Shown: positions 1 to 9,713 of the stretch, one piece after another | Position numbering within the stretch: the stretch's first letter is position 1 | Layout: every line of letters starts with the position of its first letter | NCBI GenBank assembly: GCA_025667525.1 | Contig: CM046878.1 | Location: 93,883,237 to 93,947,236 of the forward strand | Direction of reading: 5' to 3' | Length of the DNA stretch: 64,000 bases | From: Glebionis coronaria | Lineage: Eukaryota > Streptophyta > Magnoliopsida > Asterales > Asteraceae | The notes under the pieces: generated by a model | The model's database searches: none | Seen by the model: the letters and a program-made list of their open reading frames with translations, nothing else | What the model was told of the DNA's origin: nothing | Position numbers and translations under genes: made by a program

Positions 1-698
1 ACCGTGGAATGATCGGCACCCTTCTCTATCTGACTGCTAGCAGGCCTGATTTGCAATTTGTTGTATGCATGTGTGCCCGGTATCAGGCTCGGCCTACCGA
101 AAAGCACTTACATGTTGTTAAAAGGATCTTTCGGTATCTAAAAGGAACACTTCATCGTGGTCTATGGTATCCGAAAGATTCCTCGATTGCTTTAATATCA
201 TACGCAGATGCCGATCATGCTGGATGTCAAGATACGAGGCGTAGCACTTCTGGATCTGTGCAACTCCTAGGAGATAGATTGATCAGTTGGTCTTCAAAAA
301 GGCAGAAAAGCGCTGCAATATCAAGCACGGAGGCTGAATACATCGCCATGTCCGGTTGTTGTGCTCAAGTCCTTTGGATGAGATCACAATTAACTGACTA
401 CGGTCTTGGATTTAACAAAATCCCGATGTATTGTGACAACAAGAGCGCCATTGCCCTTTGCTGCAACTATGTTCAACACTCCCGGGCCAAGCACATAGAC
501 ATTCGCTACCATTTCATTAAGGAGCAGGTGGAGAACGGAGTGATCGAGCTGTATTTTGTCACTACTGAGTATCAGCTGGCGGATATGTTCACCAAAGCCT
601 TAGATCGAGGACGAATCGAGTTTTTGATCGACAAGCTTGGCATGAAATCATTCACTCCAGCGACTCTCAAAGAGTTGGCAGAAGAATCAGCTGAATAG
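1..698 (+). CDS. copia pol C-terminus: end of reverse transcriptase and RNase H (partial)
   Basis: Reading frame is open from the window edge to a TAG at 696-698, with no stop or frameshift. The first visible residues ([16 protein letters not shown]) are the conserved end of copia reverse transcriptase, followed by the [11 protein letters not shown] and [10 protein letters not shown] motifs of the connection. RNase H then shows its acidic residues in [17 protein letters not shown] and MYCDNKSA, the basic [12 protein letters not shown] segment, and the LADMFTKAL motif close to the C-terminus. RNase H removes the RNA strand during cDNA synthesis. The frame is clean, unlike the pol genes of RLC-2 and RLC-3, so this is the youngest-looking copia pol in the window. 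Confidence 0.93.
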   Translation, partial: RGMIGTLLYLTASRPDLQFVVCMCARYQARPTEKHLHVVKRIFRYLKGTLHRGLWYPKDSSIALISYADADHAGCQDTRRSTSGSVQLLGDRLISWSSKRQKSAAISSTEAEYIAMSGCCAQVLWMRSQLTDYGLGFNKIPMYCDNKSAIALCCNYVQHSRAKHIDIRYHFIKEQVENGVIELYFVTTEYQLADMFTKALDRGRIEFLIDKLGMKSFTPATLKELAEESAE

Positions 699-1357
699 TC
701 GTGGTAAACTATTCAGAGTATCCTTTGGTTGTGATCATGTATATTATCGTAAATATATAAACCACAAAAGAAAATACAAAAATATAAAACCAAGAAAAAC
801 CATACAAAAATATAAAACCAAGAAAAAAACCATAAAAAAAAATATAAAACCTAGAAAAACCATAAAAAAAATAAATTATAAAATCAAGAAAAACCAAAAA
901 TATTTTTCGTTTTAAATCGGGCATGTCTTTTAGTACGGTAATATTTACGGCCTTAGAAATGTCGATCAATATTGACACGGTGCCATAAATAGAGTCCGTA
1001 TAAAAGTTGTACATTTTTTAAAACATGCCCATAATGGCTTGTAGTTATTTCTGACTGCAACCCGGTTTTCATATTAAAGTCACGTATTTCTTTGGAAAAC
1101 GTTGGCTCAGAACGGGAATTAATTTTCTCGGGCGTGATTTACAAGCCAAATCATGCAAAGGGATCAAGTTTACTTTACAACTTGGTCTAACACGAATTAG
1201 TGTACGTCTCAGTGCATTAATTTGTTAAAATAAGAGAAATCTTATTGACACCACGAATCAAATTTTTTCAAGATATCAATTGGGAAATGTTTTTCATCAT
1301 CATGTGCCTCGTTAAACAATGACTACAGCTCTTTAAATAGAAAACGGGTCATCGTTT
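699..1357 (+). other. post-pol non-coding spacer with A-rich repeats and a block shared with RLC-2
   Basis: No coding potential. Positions 760-905 are a degenerate array around AAACCAAGAAAAACCAT with A runs. Positions about 940-1090 resemble, on the sense strand, the sequence downstream of pol in RLC-2 (complement of 9765-9990): both carry a close variant of AATGTCG.TCAAT.TTGACACG (957-978 here), then AAAGTTGTA, AAAACATG and ATGGCTTGTA in the same order. Retention in two otherwise diverged elements suggests a cis-acting role or shared ancestry. Confidence 0.6.
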
Positions 1358-1370
1358 AAGGGGGAGAAAA
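1358..1370 (+). promoter_or_regulatory. polypurine tract copy 1
   Basis: AAGGGGGAGAAAA, directly followed by TG at 1370-1371. This is the usual look of a plus-strand primer site in front of an LTR, but the real 3' LTR of this element is at 9119. Sireviruses are known to carry several polypurine tract copies. An alternative is that it marks an old, degenerate LTR start. Confidence 0.6.
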
Positions 1371-2026
1371 TGTTTCATCATCTTTCACATCAACAAGATC
1401 TTCAAAAGTTTTCAAGGAAACTCACAAAGCTTAATGGTTAATGGTTGGATTGCTTTGGCATTTGTAGTGTTGTTGCTTATAAGCTTGTCGTGGAGAGTTT
1501 TGTGCTTGTGTTAAGTTAAGCTAATCACTAAGACTCGAATAGTTAACATAAGATAGGGTCAAAATGGCTAGTATCAACACTTGGTAACCAAAAGAATGAT
1601 TGAATGAAGCAAAAAGAAAAATTGAGGGGGCAAAGTTGACAATATGTCTAACTTATGGAAAACTTGACCTAATCAAAGTTTACTCCCCCCCGTTTTTCTT
1701 TCATAACACTGTTCTTATTTCTCTTTTGCCGCCATTGATATCCTTCCACTCAAACTCACGAAAACAATCAAACAAGTAACAATCACTCACTTTCTCAAGA
1801 TCAAGATCATCAAAAAGGTATTCAAACGGATTAATTTTCATATACATCAATTCAATTAACTCTTTTTAATTGGAAATCAAACGAATCACATTACTGATTA
1901 ATTAGGGATAATTAATTTGGGGGTTTTGCTTGGGTTGTGTTCGGAAAAGGTTTAATTGCACTATTTTTGCCTTTAGATCAATTGAAACAAACGGATTAAG
2001 TGCCTAATTAGAAAAAATTGTAACTG
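1371..2026 (+). other. non-coding spacer of RLC-1
   Basis: I see no ORF of note. There is an oligo-C run at 1683-1691 and T-rich sequence. It leads into the minisatellite. Confidence 0.5.
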
Positions 2027-2780
2027 TTGCAAAACTTTCCGCGTAAGAACAACTTTCCGCATGGTGAAAATTTTTCCGAATAGAAAAGTTTTCCGCATAA
2101 GGCAAAAGTTCCGCATAAGGGAAAAAGTTCCGCATAGGAAAATGTTCCGCATAGGGTAAATTTTCCGCATAGGGCAAAATGTTCCGCATAGGGCAAAAAG
2201 TTCCGCATAGGGCAAAAAGTTCCGCATAGGGTAAATTTTCCGCATAGGCCAAAATGTTCCGCATAGGGCAAAAAGTTCCGCATAGGGCAAAAGTTCCGCA
2301 TAAGAAAATGTTCCGAATAGGAAAAGTTCCGAATAGGAAATGTTCCGAATAGGAAATGTTCCGAATAGGAAATGTTCCGAATAGGAAATGTTCCGAATAG
2401 GAAATGTTCCGAATAGGAAATGTTCCGAATAGGAAATGTTCCGAATAGGAAATGTTCCGAATAGGAAATGTTCCGAATAGGAAATGTTCCGAATAGGAAA
2501 TGTTCCGAATAGGAAATGTTCCGAATAGGAAATGTTCCGAATAGGAAATGTTCCGAATAGGCCCAAATGTTCCGAATGGAGGAATTTTTTCCGCATAGCC
2601 CAAATGTTCCGAATGGAGGAATTTTTTCCGCATAGCCCAAATGTTCCGAATAGTGCTTTTATTCCGCATAGCCTAATGTTCCGAATAGAGCTGTTATTCT
2701 GCATAGCCAAATGTTCCGAATAGGCCTTTATTCAGAATAGGGATTTTATTCCACATAGGCTAATTATTCCGAATAGAAGA
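2027..2780 (+). repeat. minisatellite, 16-bp core plus 18-19-bp variants, upstream of the extra ORF
   Basis: Head-to-tail repeats. The central part (about 2305-2560) is nearly perfect copies of a 16-bp unit GTTCCGAATAGGAAAT. The left flank (2036-2305) uses longer variants built on TTCCGCATAGGGCAAAA, and the right flank (2560-2780) variants such as TTCCGCATAGCCCAAATG. The perfect centre with diverged edges is the usual signature of recent expansion by slippage or unequal exchange. Long repetitive reading frames occur on the minus strand, but they only reflect the repeat being stop-free. Confidence 0.9.
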
Positions 2781-2899
2781 TGTTTGAATGATTTCAAAGC
2801 TTAAGGGATTATGTCATATGTACAATGCTTAGGTTTAAAGTCATAATGATATTCATACTTGTTTGTATCAACCTTTGTGTTTTATCTTAAGCAGAGACA

Positions 2900-5800
2900 A
2901 TGACTAACCCTACCGTACAACAACTACAAGACGACAGAGCTGCCGCCATTGCTGAAGCCAAGACTCTTAAGTTTGTTCCAAACAACTACCGTCTGAAGGA
3001 GGTATCTCACTCTACCCATAATGGCTTTAAGGTAGCTACAGCCATGCTTGATAAATCTCATTTCAAGTATGCGCTAAGGAGAAGTGCTTCGGTGCCCTAT
3101 GACTACCTTTACGAGTTCTGGGCTACCAAAGAGAGGACGTCGAACAAGATCACTTTTTCCTTGGACAACAAGCAGCAGACGCTTACTGTGTCAGACTTCA
3201 GGAAGATCTTTGGCTTTCGACCGATACTCAAAGGTCTACCATCATACTCACCCAACCCATCCAAGGACCAGATGATGGAGATGTTCACCGCCATTGGATG
3301 TCTTGACATACGAACCCCGTCTGAGTTTACTACTGCCAAAATTGGTCAACCATGGAAAGCTATTTTTGGGATTCTTAGCCGATGCTTGACACCCAAAACA
3401 ACTGGGTATGATGCTGTTCGTCCACCGATCATCAAAATGTTTTATGGTATGTTCAAAGGTATGGGTATTGATTATGCATCACTGCTGTGGGAGGAGTTTA
3501 CTTTTCAACTCTTCACTAACACAAAGGGTAAAATCAAAACTTACCAGTACCCTAGGTTTATTAAGTTGATCATACATTACTTTATGGAAAACGATGCATC
3601 CATTAACAAGCTTGCAGGTAGTCGTCACCACATGATAGATGATGATGATTTAGTAGACTTAAGGCAGGAAACTCATTCGAATACGGTTATTCCTGGTCCC
3701 ATTCCCAGTCATCTTCTGACCGATGAGATCATTGAATCTGATGATTACAAGAACTTGCTCACGGAAATTGAGAAACAACGAGCAAGCCTTCTAGCAGGTG
3801 AAGACTCATCTACCACGGTTAAAAGCAAAGGTAAAAGGAAGCAAGCAGATTTACCTGAGCCCAAAACCAAGAAGAAGAAGACAGAGGGTAAGAAAGGAAA
3901 GGGTAAGGCTGATGAGATGCGTCTGCGTGACGAAGAAAATATTGCTGATCCTGATCTTGAGAAAACTGAGAAACAAATAATAAAGATAGCCATTCAAAGA
4001 AGCAGGAAAGATACTGGTGGTAGTGGTTCAGGTGTAAGAGTAGACGTTGAGGATGAGTACATGGAACCTCATGATGTTGATGAGTTTGGGTCACCTGAAA
4101 ATTATTCCACTTCGAAGGAGCCATCAATCCCTGTTTCTACACCACCTCCTCCACCTACTCAACCTTTAACAACTCAACCTCCACCAACTCAACCCTTACC
4201 AACCAAACAGGTTTCTACACCACTTCCTCCACCACCACCAAAGCCCATCCTTAGCACCGCAGTCACAACCGAGCCTATTCCCTCAACCCAGAGCAGCTCT
4301 GCAACATCTGCAATGGCAGCAATAGTAATGGCCGAGTTGTTGGATAAACACATGGATAAACAAAAGAGCGAAATGGATGAACTTCGCCAAGAGTTACAAA
4401 GACGAGCTCAAAGTGAAGAAGCATCTAAGAAGGCTCAAGAAGAGTTGATTGCCAAGTTCACTGCAGACATGGAAGCTACACGTAAAGCTCATGCAGAGGA
4501 ACTTGCTCAGGTTAAAAAGGATGAAGCTAATAGGCATCAAGCACGAATCAAGAGACTTAAAGCTATTAAGGATGACCTTAAAGAACAAAAAGACGCTCTT
4601 GAAGCTACTATTGAGCAGAAAGTGAAAGACTCCGTTGAATCCCTAATGCCTAAACTGCGTGATGATTTGAAGACGCTTGCTGCTGATAACTTGATGATCA
4701 AGTCATCCAATCCTTCAGAAGCCGCCTACAAGATTGCATATGAGTTGACGGATTTTGAACTGAAGAAGATCCTTAAGGCTCGAATGAAGGAACTTGGATC
4801 GTTTGATAAATCGAGGAAACAACGGGCTCTCTTCAAATCCCTGAATGACGCTATCATGGAGGATGATAGGTTGTTCAAGACGTTTGGAAGTGTGGTACCC
4901 TACCACATTCTCCCTGAAGAAGAAAGGGAAGAGAGCGACGAAGAAGAGGGTACTGGTGGAGAGGAGGAAAAAGAAGAAGAAGAAGATAAGAATGAGGAGG
5001 AGGATGAGGATGAGAATGATGAGGATGATGAGGACGATAGTGATAATGATGATGAAGATGAGGATGAGGATGAGGATGAGGATGATGATGATGAGGATGC
5101 AGATGATGATGATAATGATGGCAATGATGGTGGTGATGGTCACCAGGAGAGTGTTAAGGGGAGCAATGCGGATAAAGGTGAACAGCGTGAGAAAGGGGAT
5201 AAGGGCGCCAGCTCAAAGAAAGTGGTTAAGTCTGGCACCAAGTCAAAGAAAGATGCAGCACCAAAGGAGAAGTCCACATCCACGGAATCCAGACGATCGA
5301 AGTGGCGTCATGACGTGAATGCCACTACAGGGTCATCTATTCCTGGTACATTTATCCATGCATCAATACCTGTTACCACTAACCCCGTTAGTTCTTGTGT
5401 TGTTACTCCTGTGATTGCAGAATCGGTTACCGAACCAGAAGCTGCACAACACTCACCCGTCCATGACACTGCTGAAATGCCTGAATCTGAACAAGCAGAT
5501 GTTCACGTCCCCACTCCTCAGCAACAAAACCCACAATCTACTATACCTGAACCAAGCACAAGAAACTGGGAGGACACGTTGGAAATCGACGAGACTGCTC
5601 CACCACAGGCTTGGATCACGGCAGCGGCGCAGTATGATCCGATCACCGACGCCGACAAAGAAGTCTTGTACCTTCGTATCCGAAGTCCGATTGACTTATG
5701 TGCATTTCTTGCTCATGAGTATAAGACTTCGGTTACTCCATCATTGGTGAAGAAAGTACTGAAGGATAAAAGACTTCGCGCCAAAACCCGGTTGACCCAA

Positions 5801-6862
5801 ATGGAGTTCGAATATTATGCCGAGGAGATACTGAAGGCTCTGAATACCGTTCAACGGCCAGATCTTCATGAATCAGAAAGAGCTCCACCTCCAATGGATC
5901 AAGATAATCAGATTGCTCTTGACTTCTTTGTCACCAATGATCTGGTGTATCTACTGAAGGGGTCATCAAAGTACGCAACATCCCTGACATTGCTGAAAGC
6001 TGCCAACTGGGGGACAATACCCTTCATTGAGGAAAAGGTAAACCGACTCTGGGTCCCTAAGATAAATCGTAATTATGATATGTATGCTGTCATAGGTGCA
6101 TCTCATTGGGACGAACGAGTCAGAAGGGCGTACAGGGGTTGCTGCCTAGTCAATTCTGGAAGCTCAGTTAGATCCGATATCCGTATCTCCAGCATTTTAG
6201 GGATGAAAACAGAAGCCAAGAACGGCTATTATCATGTGACGGAGATTCGCTTGAAAAGGGAGGATGACAGGGAATACAGAATCCAGCAGGGAGATTTTTC
6301 CATCATTCGCCTTGAGGATATCGAAGATATGCTGCTTCTGATGACCAGAGATCAACTGACACATATCCCTCGTGAAGACCTGATTGCGTTGAATACAGCA
6401 CTTCGTATGTTCACACGAAGTGTTGTCATCAAGACACGAGTTGAAGATCTTCAGTTGGGAGTTGAAAGCTATCAGAGGAAGCTCAATTTAACCCGTCCTG
6501 TGAATCAAGTGTTACCTCAACATGTAGCAAGATGTCCTTATACCGGCATTTCTGTTCCGAATTCCGGCATCTTCTACTTAAACAGTCGAGGTTTGATGAA
6601 GTTTATGAGGGTGGGGGAGCTCCACAAGTATAGTGATGGCACTCTTATACAAGTCATAGACAAGTTGGAGCATCTGAACTCGGGTGGAACTTTGCCAGAA
6701 ATGACGGAGGATTGGCATCCAGGTTACCGGCAGATGGCAAAGTATGTCATCAAGAAGATCGATCAGAAGCTCCGTGAACGTAGATTGATGAGGAGCTTGG
6801 AAAGATTTGTGGGTGGTAGACCATATGGAGTGCACTACAGGACACTGCAAAGATCCATCTAA
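2900..6862 (+). CDS. extra (env-like position) ORF of a Sirevirus-like copia element, 1320 aa
   Basis: One uninterrupted ORF from an ATG in good context (ACAATGAC) to TAA, 2.2 kb downstream of pol. From N to C: a conserved globular part (residues about 30-230); a Lys-rich nuclear-localisation-like stretch (about 310-337); a Pro-rich stretch with PPPPP runs (about 414-450); a heptad-rich coiled coil (about 473-597); a long Asp/Glu run (about 672-747); and a conserved C-terminal domain (about 890-1320) containing EDLQLGVESYQ, RSLERFVGGRPYG and a basic KKIDQKLRERR helix. I recognise this C-terminal domain from copia-derived proteins of composites. Sirevirus env-like ORFs share the Pro-rich plus coiled-coil order, but I see no signal peptide or clear membrane span here, so an envelope role is not supported. 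A nucleic-acid-binding or particle-associated role is a guess. It is intact, which suggests recent selection or youth. Confidence 0.85.
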   Translation: MTNPTVQQLQDDRAAAIAEAKTLKFVPNNYRLKEVSHSTHNGFKVATAMLDKSHFKYALRRSASVPYDYLYEFWATKERTSNKITFSLDNKQQTLTVSDFRKIFGFRPILKGLPSYSPNPSKDQMMEMFTAIGCLDIRTPSEFTTAKIGQPWKAIFGILSRCLTPKTTGYDAVRPPIIKMFYGMFKGMGIDYASLLWEEFTFQLFTNTKGKIKTYQYPRFIKLIIHYFMENDASINKLAGSRHHMIDDDDLVDLRQETHSNTVIPGPIPSHLLTDEIIESDDYKNLLTEIEKQRASLLAGEDSSTTVKSKGKRKQADLPEPKTKKKKTEGKKGKGKADEMRLRDEENIADPDLEKTEKQIIKIAIQRSRKDTGGSGSGVRVDVEDEYMEPHDVDEFGSPENYSTSKEPSIPVSTPPPPPTQPLTTQPPPTQPLPTKQVSTPLPPPPPKPILSTAVTTEPIPSTQSSSATSAMAAIVMAELLDKHMDKQKSEMDELRQELQRRAQSEEASKKAQEELIAKFTADMEATRKAHAEELAQVKKDEANRHQARIKRLKAIKDDLKEQKDALEATIEQKVKDSVESLMPKLRDDLKTLAADNLMIKSSNPSEAAYKIAYELTDFELKKILKARMKELGSFDKSRKQRALFKSLNDAIMEDDRLFKTFGSVVPYHILPEEEREESDEEEGTGGEEEKEEEEDKNEEEDEDENDEDDEDDSDNDDEDEDEDEDEDDDDEDADDDDNDGNDGGDGHQESVKGSNADKGEQREKGDKGASSKKVVKSGTKSKKDAAPKEKSTSTESRRSKWRHDVNATTGSSIPGTFIHASIPVTTNPVSSCVVTPVIAESVTEPEAAQHSPVHDTAEMPESEQADVHVPTPQQQNPQSTIPEPSTRNWEDTLEIDETAPPQAWITAAAQYDPITDADKEVLYLRIRSPIDLCAFLAHEYKTSVTPSLVKKVLKDKRLRAKTRLTQMEFEYYAEEILKALNTVQRPDLHESERAPPPMDQDNQIALDFFVTNDLVYLLKGSSKYATSLTLLKAANWGTIPFIEEKVNRLWVPKINRNYDMYAVIGASHWDERVRRAYRGCCLVNSGSSVRSDIRISSILGMKTEAKNGYYHVTEIRLKREDDREYRIQQGDFSIIRLEDIEDMLLLMTRDQLTHIPREDLIALNTALRMFTRSVVIKTRVEDLQLGVESYQRKLNLTRPVNQVLPQHVARCPYTGISVPNSGIFYLNSRGLMKFMRVGELHKYSDGTLIQVIDKLEHLNSGGTLPEMTEDWHPGYRQMAKYVIKKIDQKLRERRLMRSLERFVGGRPYGVHYRTLQRSI

Positions 6863-7045
6863 TGGGTCGTACATTTCAGGTCACTCTATATTGGTATTAT
6901 TTGTGAATATGTATATTTGTGAATAATGTGCTTTAATGGCTTGTTGTAGTGTTAAGGTATGATAATTTTTCAAGAATTTCTCACGAGATTCTAAATCTTT
7001 CAAAATATATCATACTAACGCACTACAACTATCCCTTATTAACTT
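6863..7045 (+). other. 3' flank of the extra ORF
   Basis: AT-rich non-coding sequence between the stop codon and the next polypurine tract. Confidence 0.5.
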
Positions 7046-7054
7046 AAGGGGGAG
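7046..7054 (+). promoter_or_regulatory. polypurine tract copy 2
   Basis: AAGGGGGAG, identical to the core at 1358 and 7249. Confidence 0.55.
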
Positions 7055-7248
7055 CAATCATTTGTTCTATGGCCAAACATCAATTTCATTTTTACCCAAA
7101 GACCGGTTAATCCATTCAATATCCCAAATATTAATGGTTAACATTTTGGATAAGGGGAGAAAATGGGATTAAGGAGATTTAAATGATACTTGGCTAAAAT
7201 GAAAAAGACTTAAAGATTATCCAACTTAATATGTGTAAAGCACGTGTT

Positions 7249-7257
7249 AAGGGGGAG
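7249..7257 (+). promoter_or_regulatory. polypurine tract copy 3
   Basis: TTAAGGGGGAG core, 203 bp after copy 2. It is followed by CGTTTTTGATG rather than an LTR start. Confidence 0.55.
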
Positions 7258-8027
7258 CGTTTTTGATGAACAAAACACCTAAGGTACAAAACTTTTGATT
7301 TCAATATCACAAGTACTTTAGGTGATTTTCAATGATTTTCCATGGTGGCAATTCCTTCCCAAAACACGCTTAATTCACGACGGATGTGGTGACAAAAGGG
7401 TGGTAGGAATAGGTTTAGTCCAATGATTCATCAGAGCCGATGGAATCTTCCCAAGGACAATTCCCTAGTTAGAATTAGAAGTCCTAGGAAAGATGGAGAA
7501 AGAATGTGAACGTAGCTGAATGCCGACCAAGTACTTAAGCTAGCACTGGAACAATCACAACAAGGTGCTAGTGATGACGTATTGGTAAGCATTGAAGGGG
7601 TTGAAGAATGAAAAAGAAATGTAAAGATAAAGGGTGTAAAGAAAGAAGCCCTCCTTACAACTTTAGGCAGAAACCGGGTCAATACATATGCTATTGAGGT
7701 CATTTTTGCTAATGATTCTCGGTATTGAAGAAAGACATCATGGACCCAGTGATGCTATGCACAACCCTTCCCCAGCTAACTCAAATATCTCTCAAAAGGT
7801 ATTTGTTTTAATCACACGGAGATCAACACGTTATCTATTGGTTTATTCACTCCGAATAGACTGGTATTGAAAAGGTGGCACTCCTCTCCAGCCATCGCTC
7901 ACTAAATCAAAACGCACAATCGAGTCTAGAGCCAAGAGATCATCAAAAGTCTCATTAGGACACTTTCCATTTATTCCTTGCTTTCTCACACACTGTGAAA
8001 AGTAAGAGATTTTCATGAGTCCTACGC

Positions 8028-8420
8028 AGTATTCCTGTAATATTGCCAGAACATCCGAGTAATACGCAAGTATTACAATGAAGATGGAAATCCTGCTTGA
8101 GCCAACATCAAACAAGCTCATGGTAGGTTACACGTGCGGTTCTTTTAGAACCAATCTTGTGAAAAACTGGAAGGTAACAGTGGTTTAATTCTTAATTGAA
8201 CTTAAACTCGTTCCAGGCCTCTTCGCATTATCATATGATCTTGCCAGAACACTCAGAGTGACTCTTTATTGACCACAGTGACGAGTGGAAATCCTTCTAG
8301 TGTCAACATCAAACAGCACTTGGTAGGTAACGTGCAAGATTCTTTATGAATTGAGCTCGTGACAACTGGAAAGCAACGATGGTGAAAATCTTAATTGAAA
8401 TTCACTTGTTCCAGGTTTCA
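8028..8420 (+). repeat. diverged direct repeat, two units of about 190 bp
   Basis: Both units share, in order, TTGCCAGAACA, GTGGAAATCCT or GATGGAAATCCT, CAACATCAAACA, TGGTAGGT, GAACC/GAATT, ACTGGAA and CTTAATTGAA...TTGTTCCAGG. The divergence makes the duplication old relative to the element's 16-bp minisatellite. Confidence 0.7.
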
Positions 8421-8654
8421 TGAATTGACGGCTTTTAATCACAAGGATAATTTATCCAAGTGATTCACTCTTTATGTTCGCAGTCAGCTTTGGACGGTCG
8501 AGTAAAGAGAACGGGTTTACCCGCGAAATCCTGTCAGGAAGTTACTTAATTGAAACTATCCGTCACGGGTACGATATCTAATATCGTCCAACGGTCTTCA
8601 CCGACCGGAGGTAAAATGCTACCGAATTAGAATAAAATGTTCAAAGCCATTTTA

Positions 8655-8775
8655 TTCGTGTCGTTGCTGTGTACCTGTTAAAGACGGTGGCGTTGTTGTG
8701 TACCTGTTGAAGACGGTGGCGTTGCTGTGTACCAGTGAAGACGGTGGTGTTGCGGTGTACCTGTAAAAGTCGTTC
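8655..8775 (+). repeat. minisatellite of about 36 bp, four copies
   Basis: Units built on GTTGCTGTGTACCTGTTGAA followed by GACGGTGGC, repeated about four times with point changes. Confidence 0.8.
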
Positions 8776-9108
8776 CCACATGCTTATGTCTTTTGCAACA
8801 AAGTTCAGCAAAAATTCAAGAAAGTACAAGATAAAGTCTTCCGCTGTACCAAACTCTGAAGCTTTCGAGAATTCAATAAAAAGACGTAAGTGTGTGGAAC
8901 ATGAAGTCACGAGGAGGCAAAGTTCACAAGAAAGGCAAAGATCGCACGTGAAAGGCCAAAGAACAATGCTCTCAAGTCAAAGCCAAAAAGATCAAATCAA
9001 CATATTCACAACAAAAGAAAGAAAAGAAGAAAAGACTACGAGCTAAAGAACGAAGACTTAGTATAGTATACTAGGTTTAGAACTTTGTAACGTGGAGTGA
9101 CCTCCCTT

Positions 9109-9118
9109 AGGGGGAGAT
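9109..9118 (+). promoter_or_regulatory. polypurine tract adjoining the RLC-1 3' LTR
   Basis: AGGGGGAGAT immediately before the LTR's TGTTAG. This is the copy in the functional position for priming plus-strand synthesis. Confidence 0.75.
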
Positions 9119-9449
9119 TGTTAGAAATACGTTTTAACGTATATTAGAAGTATCGGTCACTCCACAATAATATTCATGTTGTAATAGCTCGTAGTTAGAT
9201 AATTAGTTATTATTTGCTTATTAACTTAAGTAAGAACCGGTCCATGGGCTTGTCATGGACCGGCCCAAGCCCATGTTTAGCTTGGACTATAAATACCCCT
9301 TTCCACTAAGGAAAGGGGTTGGTTGTTGTTCCATTTCACATTTCATAGTAATAAAATCTTCCATATATTTCTCTCACTTTCTCTCTCTAGTTTCTCTCAC
9401 TAGAAAACATCAACCCACTTCATAGATTCATAGGTTATCAATTTCTACA
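9119..9449 (+). repeat. RLC-1 3' LTR (331 bp)
   Basis: Starts TGTTAGAAATAC after the polypurine tract and ends ...TTTCTACA. It contains a TATA box (TATAAATA, 9288-9295), a perfect 9-bp stem directly downstream (CCCCTTTCC 9296-9304 with GGAAAGGGG 9310-9318, 5-nt loop), an upstream 10-bp inverted repeat (CCGGTCCATG at about 9238, CATGGACCGG at about 9254), an AATAAA near 9353 and a CT-rich leader. The right boundary is inferred from the TG...CA rule because no second LTR is in the window. Confidence 0.75.
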
Positions 9450-9713
9450 ACGGGTAAAAGATCCAGAGGTCGGGGAGGATAGAAGTGGTGTTTAGCCATG
9501 GTAGAGAGAGAAACAAGAGTTACTAGAAAAGTGTGTTTATTCTAGTGAGAGAAAGGAAAGACAAGAAATGGAAAGCCTCACCCCTCCATGGAAGTATAGA
9601 GGGGTTTATATAGCACGGGACTTAGACTATTACATATGACAATATTAGTCCCTGCAAGTCCCGGCTATGAAACTAATGTAATTCTTTTAGTCGCACACAT
9701 TTTAAGGCTAACA
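9450..9713 (-). repeat. probable RLC-2 3' LTR
   Basis: On the minus strand it starts TGTTAGCCTTAAAAT (at 9713), matching the 5' LTR start TGTTAGCCTCAAAAT. Like the other LTRs it has a TATA box (complement of 9605-9612) followed by a stem (CCCCTC 9581-9586 with GAGGGG 9599-9604), then CT-rich leader sequence. The end near 9450 is where RLC-1's LTR stops. It cannot be fixed by TG...CA alone, and the LTR is shorter than its partner (about 380 bp without the insertion). Confidence 0.55.

Larger units (their letters stand above)
7258..9108 (+). other. long non-coding 3' region of RLC-1 with internal repeats
   Basis: No convincing gene. It holds two direct repeats of about 190 bp (8028-8215 and 8231-8420) and a 30-36-bp minisatellite (8655-8775). 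Short ORFs here (for example 8735-9046) start inside the minisatellite and show no family resemblance. Confidence 0.6.
1..9449 (+). mobile_element. RLC-1: 3' part of a Sirevirus-like Ty1/copia retrotransposon
   Basis: The window opens inside pol. In order it shows the end of reverse transcriptase plus RNase H (1-698), a long non-coding spacer with an A-rich tract and a minisatellite, an intact 1320-codon extra ORF (2900-6862), about 2.2 kb of non-coding sequence with repeated polypurine tracts, and a 3' LTR (9119-9449). An ORF between pol and the 3' LTR and multiplied AGGGGGAG-type polypurine tracts are established hallmarks of Sireviruses. The 5' LTR, gag and most of pol lie outside the window, so age and target duplication cannot be judged. 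Its 3' end abuts the oppositely oriented RLC-2. Confidence 0.85.

Noticed and set aside
2305..2560. CRISPR-like array
   Set aside because: Units are contiguous with no variable spacers, and the setting is a plant retrotransposon.
1973..2723. Long repetitive ORFs (about 210-245 codons) in three frames of the minisatellite
   Set aside because: The 16-bp unit is stop-free in several frames and length not divisible by three, so overlapping repetitive frames arise automatically. No start context, domain or codon bias supports them.
4715..5143. Antisense ORFs rich in Ile or Ser opposite the acidic run of the extra ORF
   Set aside because: They are mirror images of GAT/GAG/GAA repeats on the coding strand.
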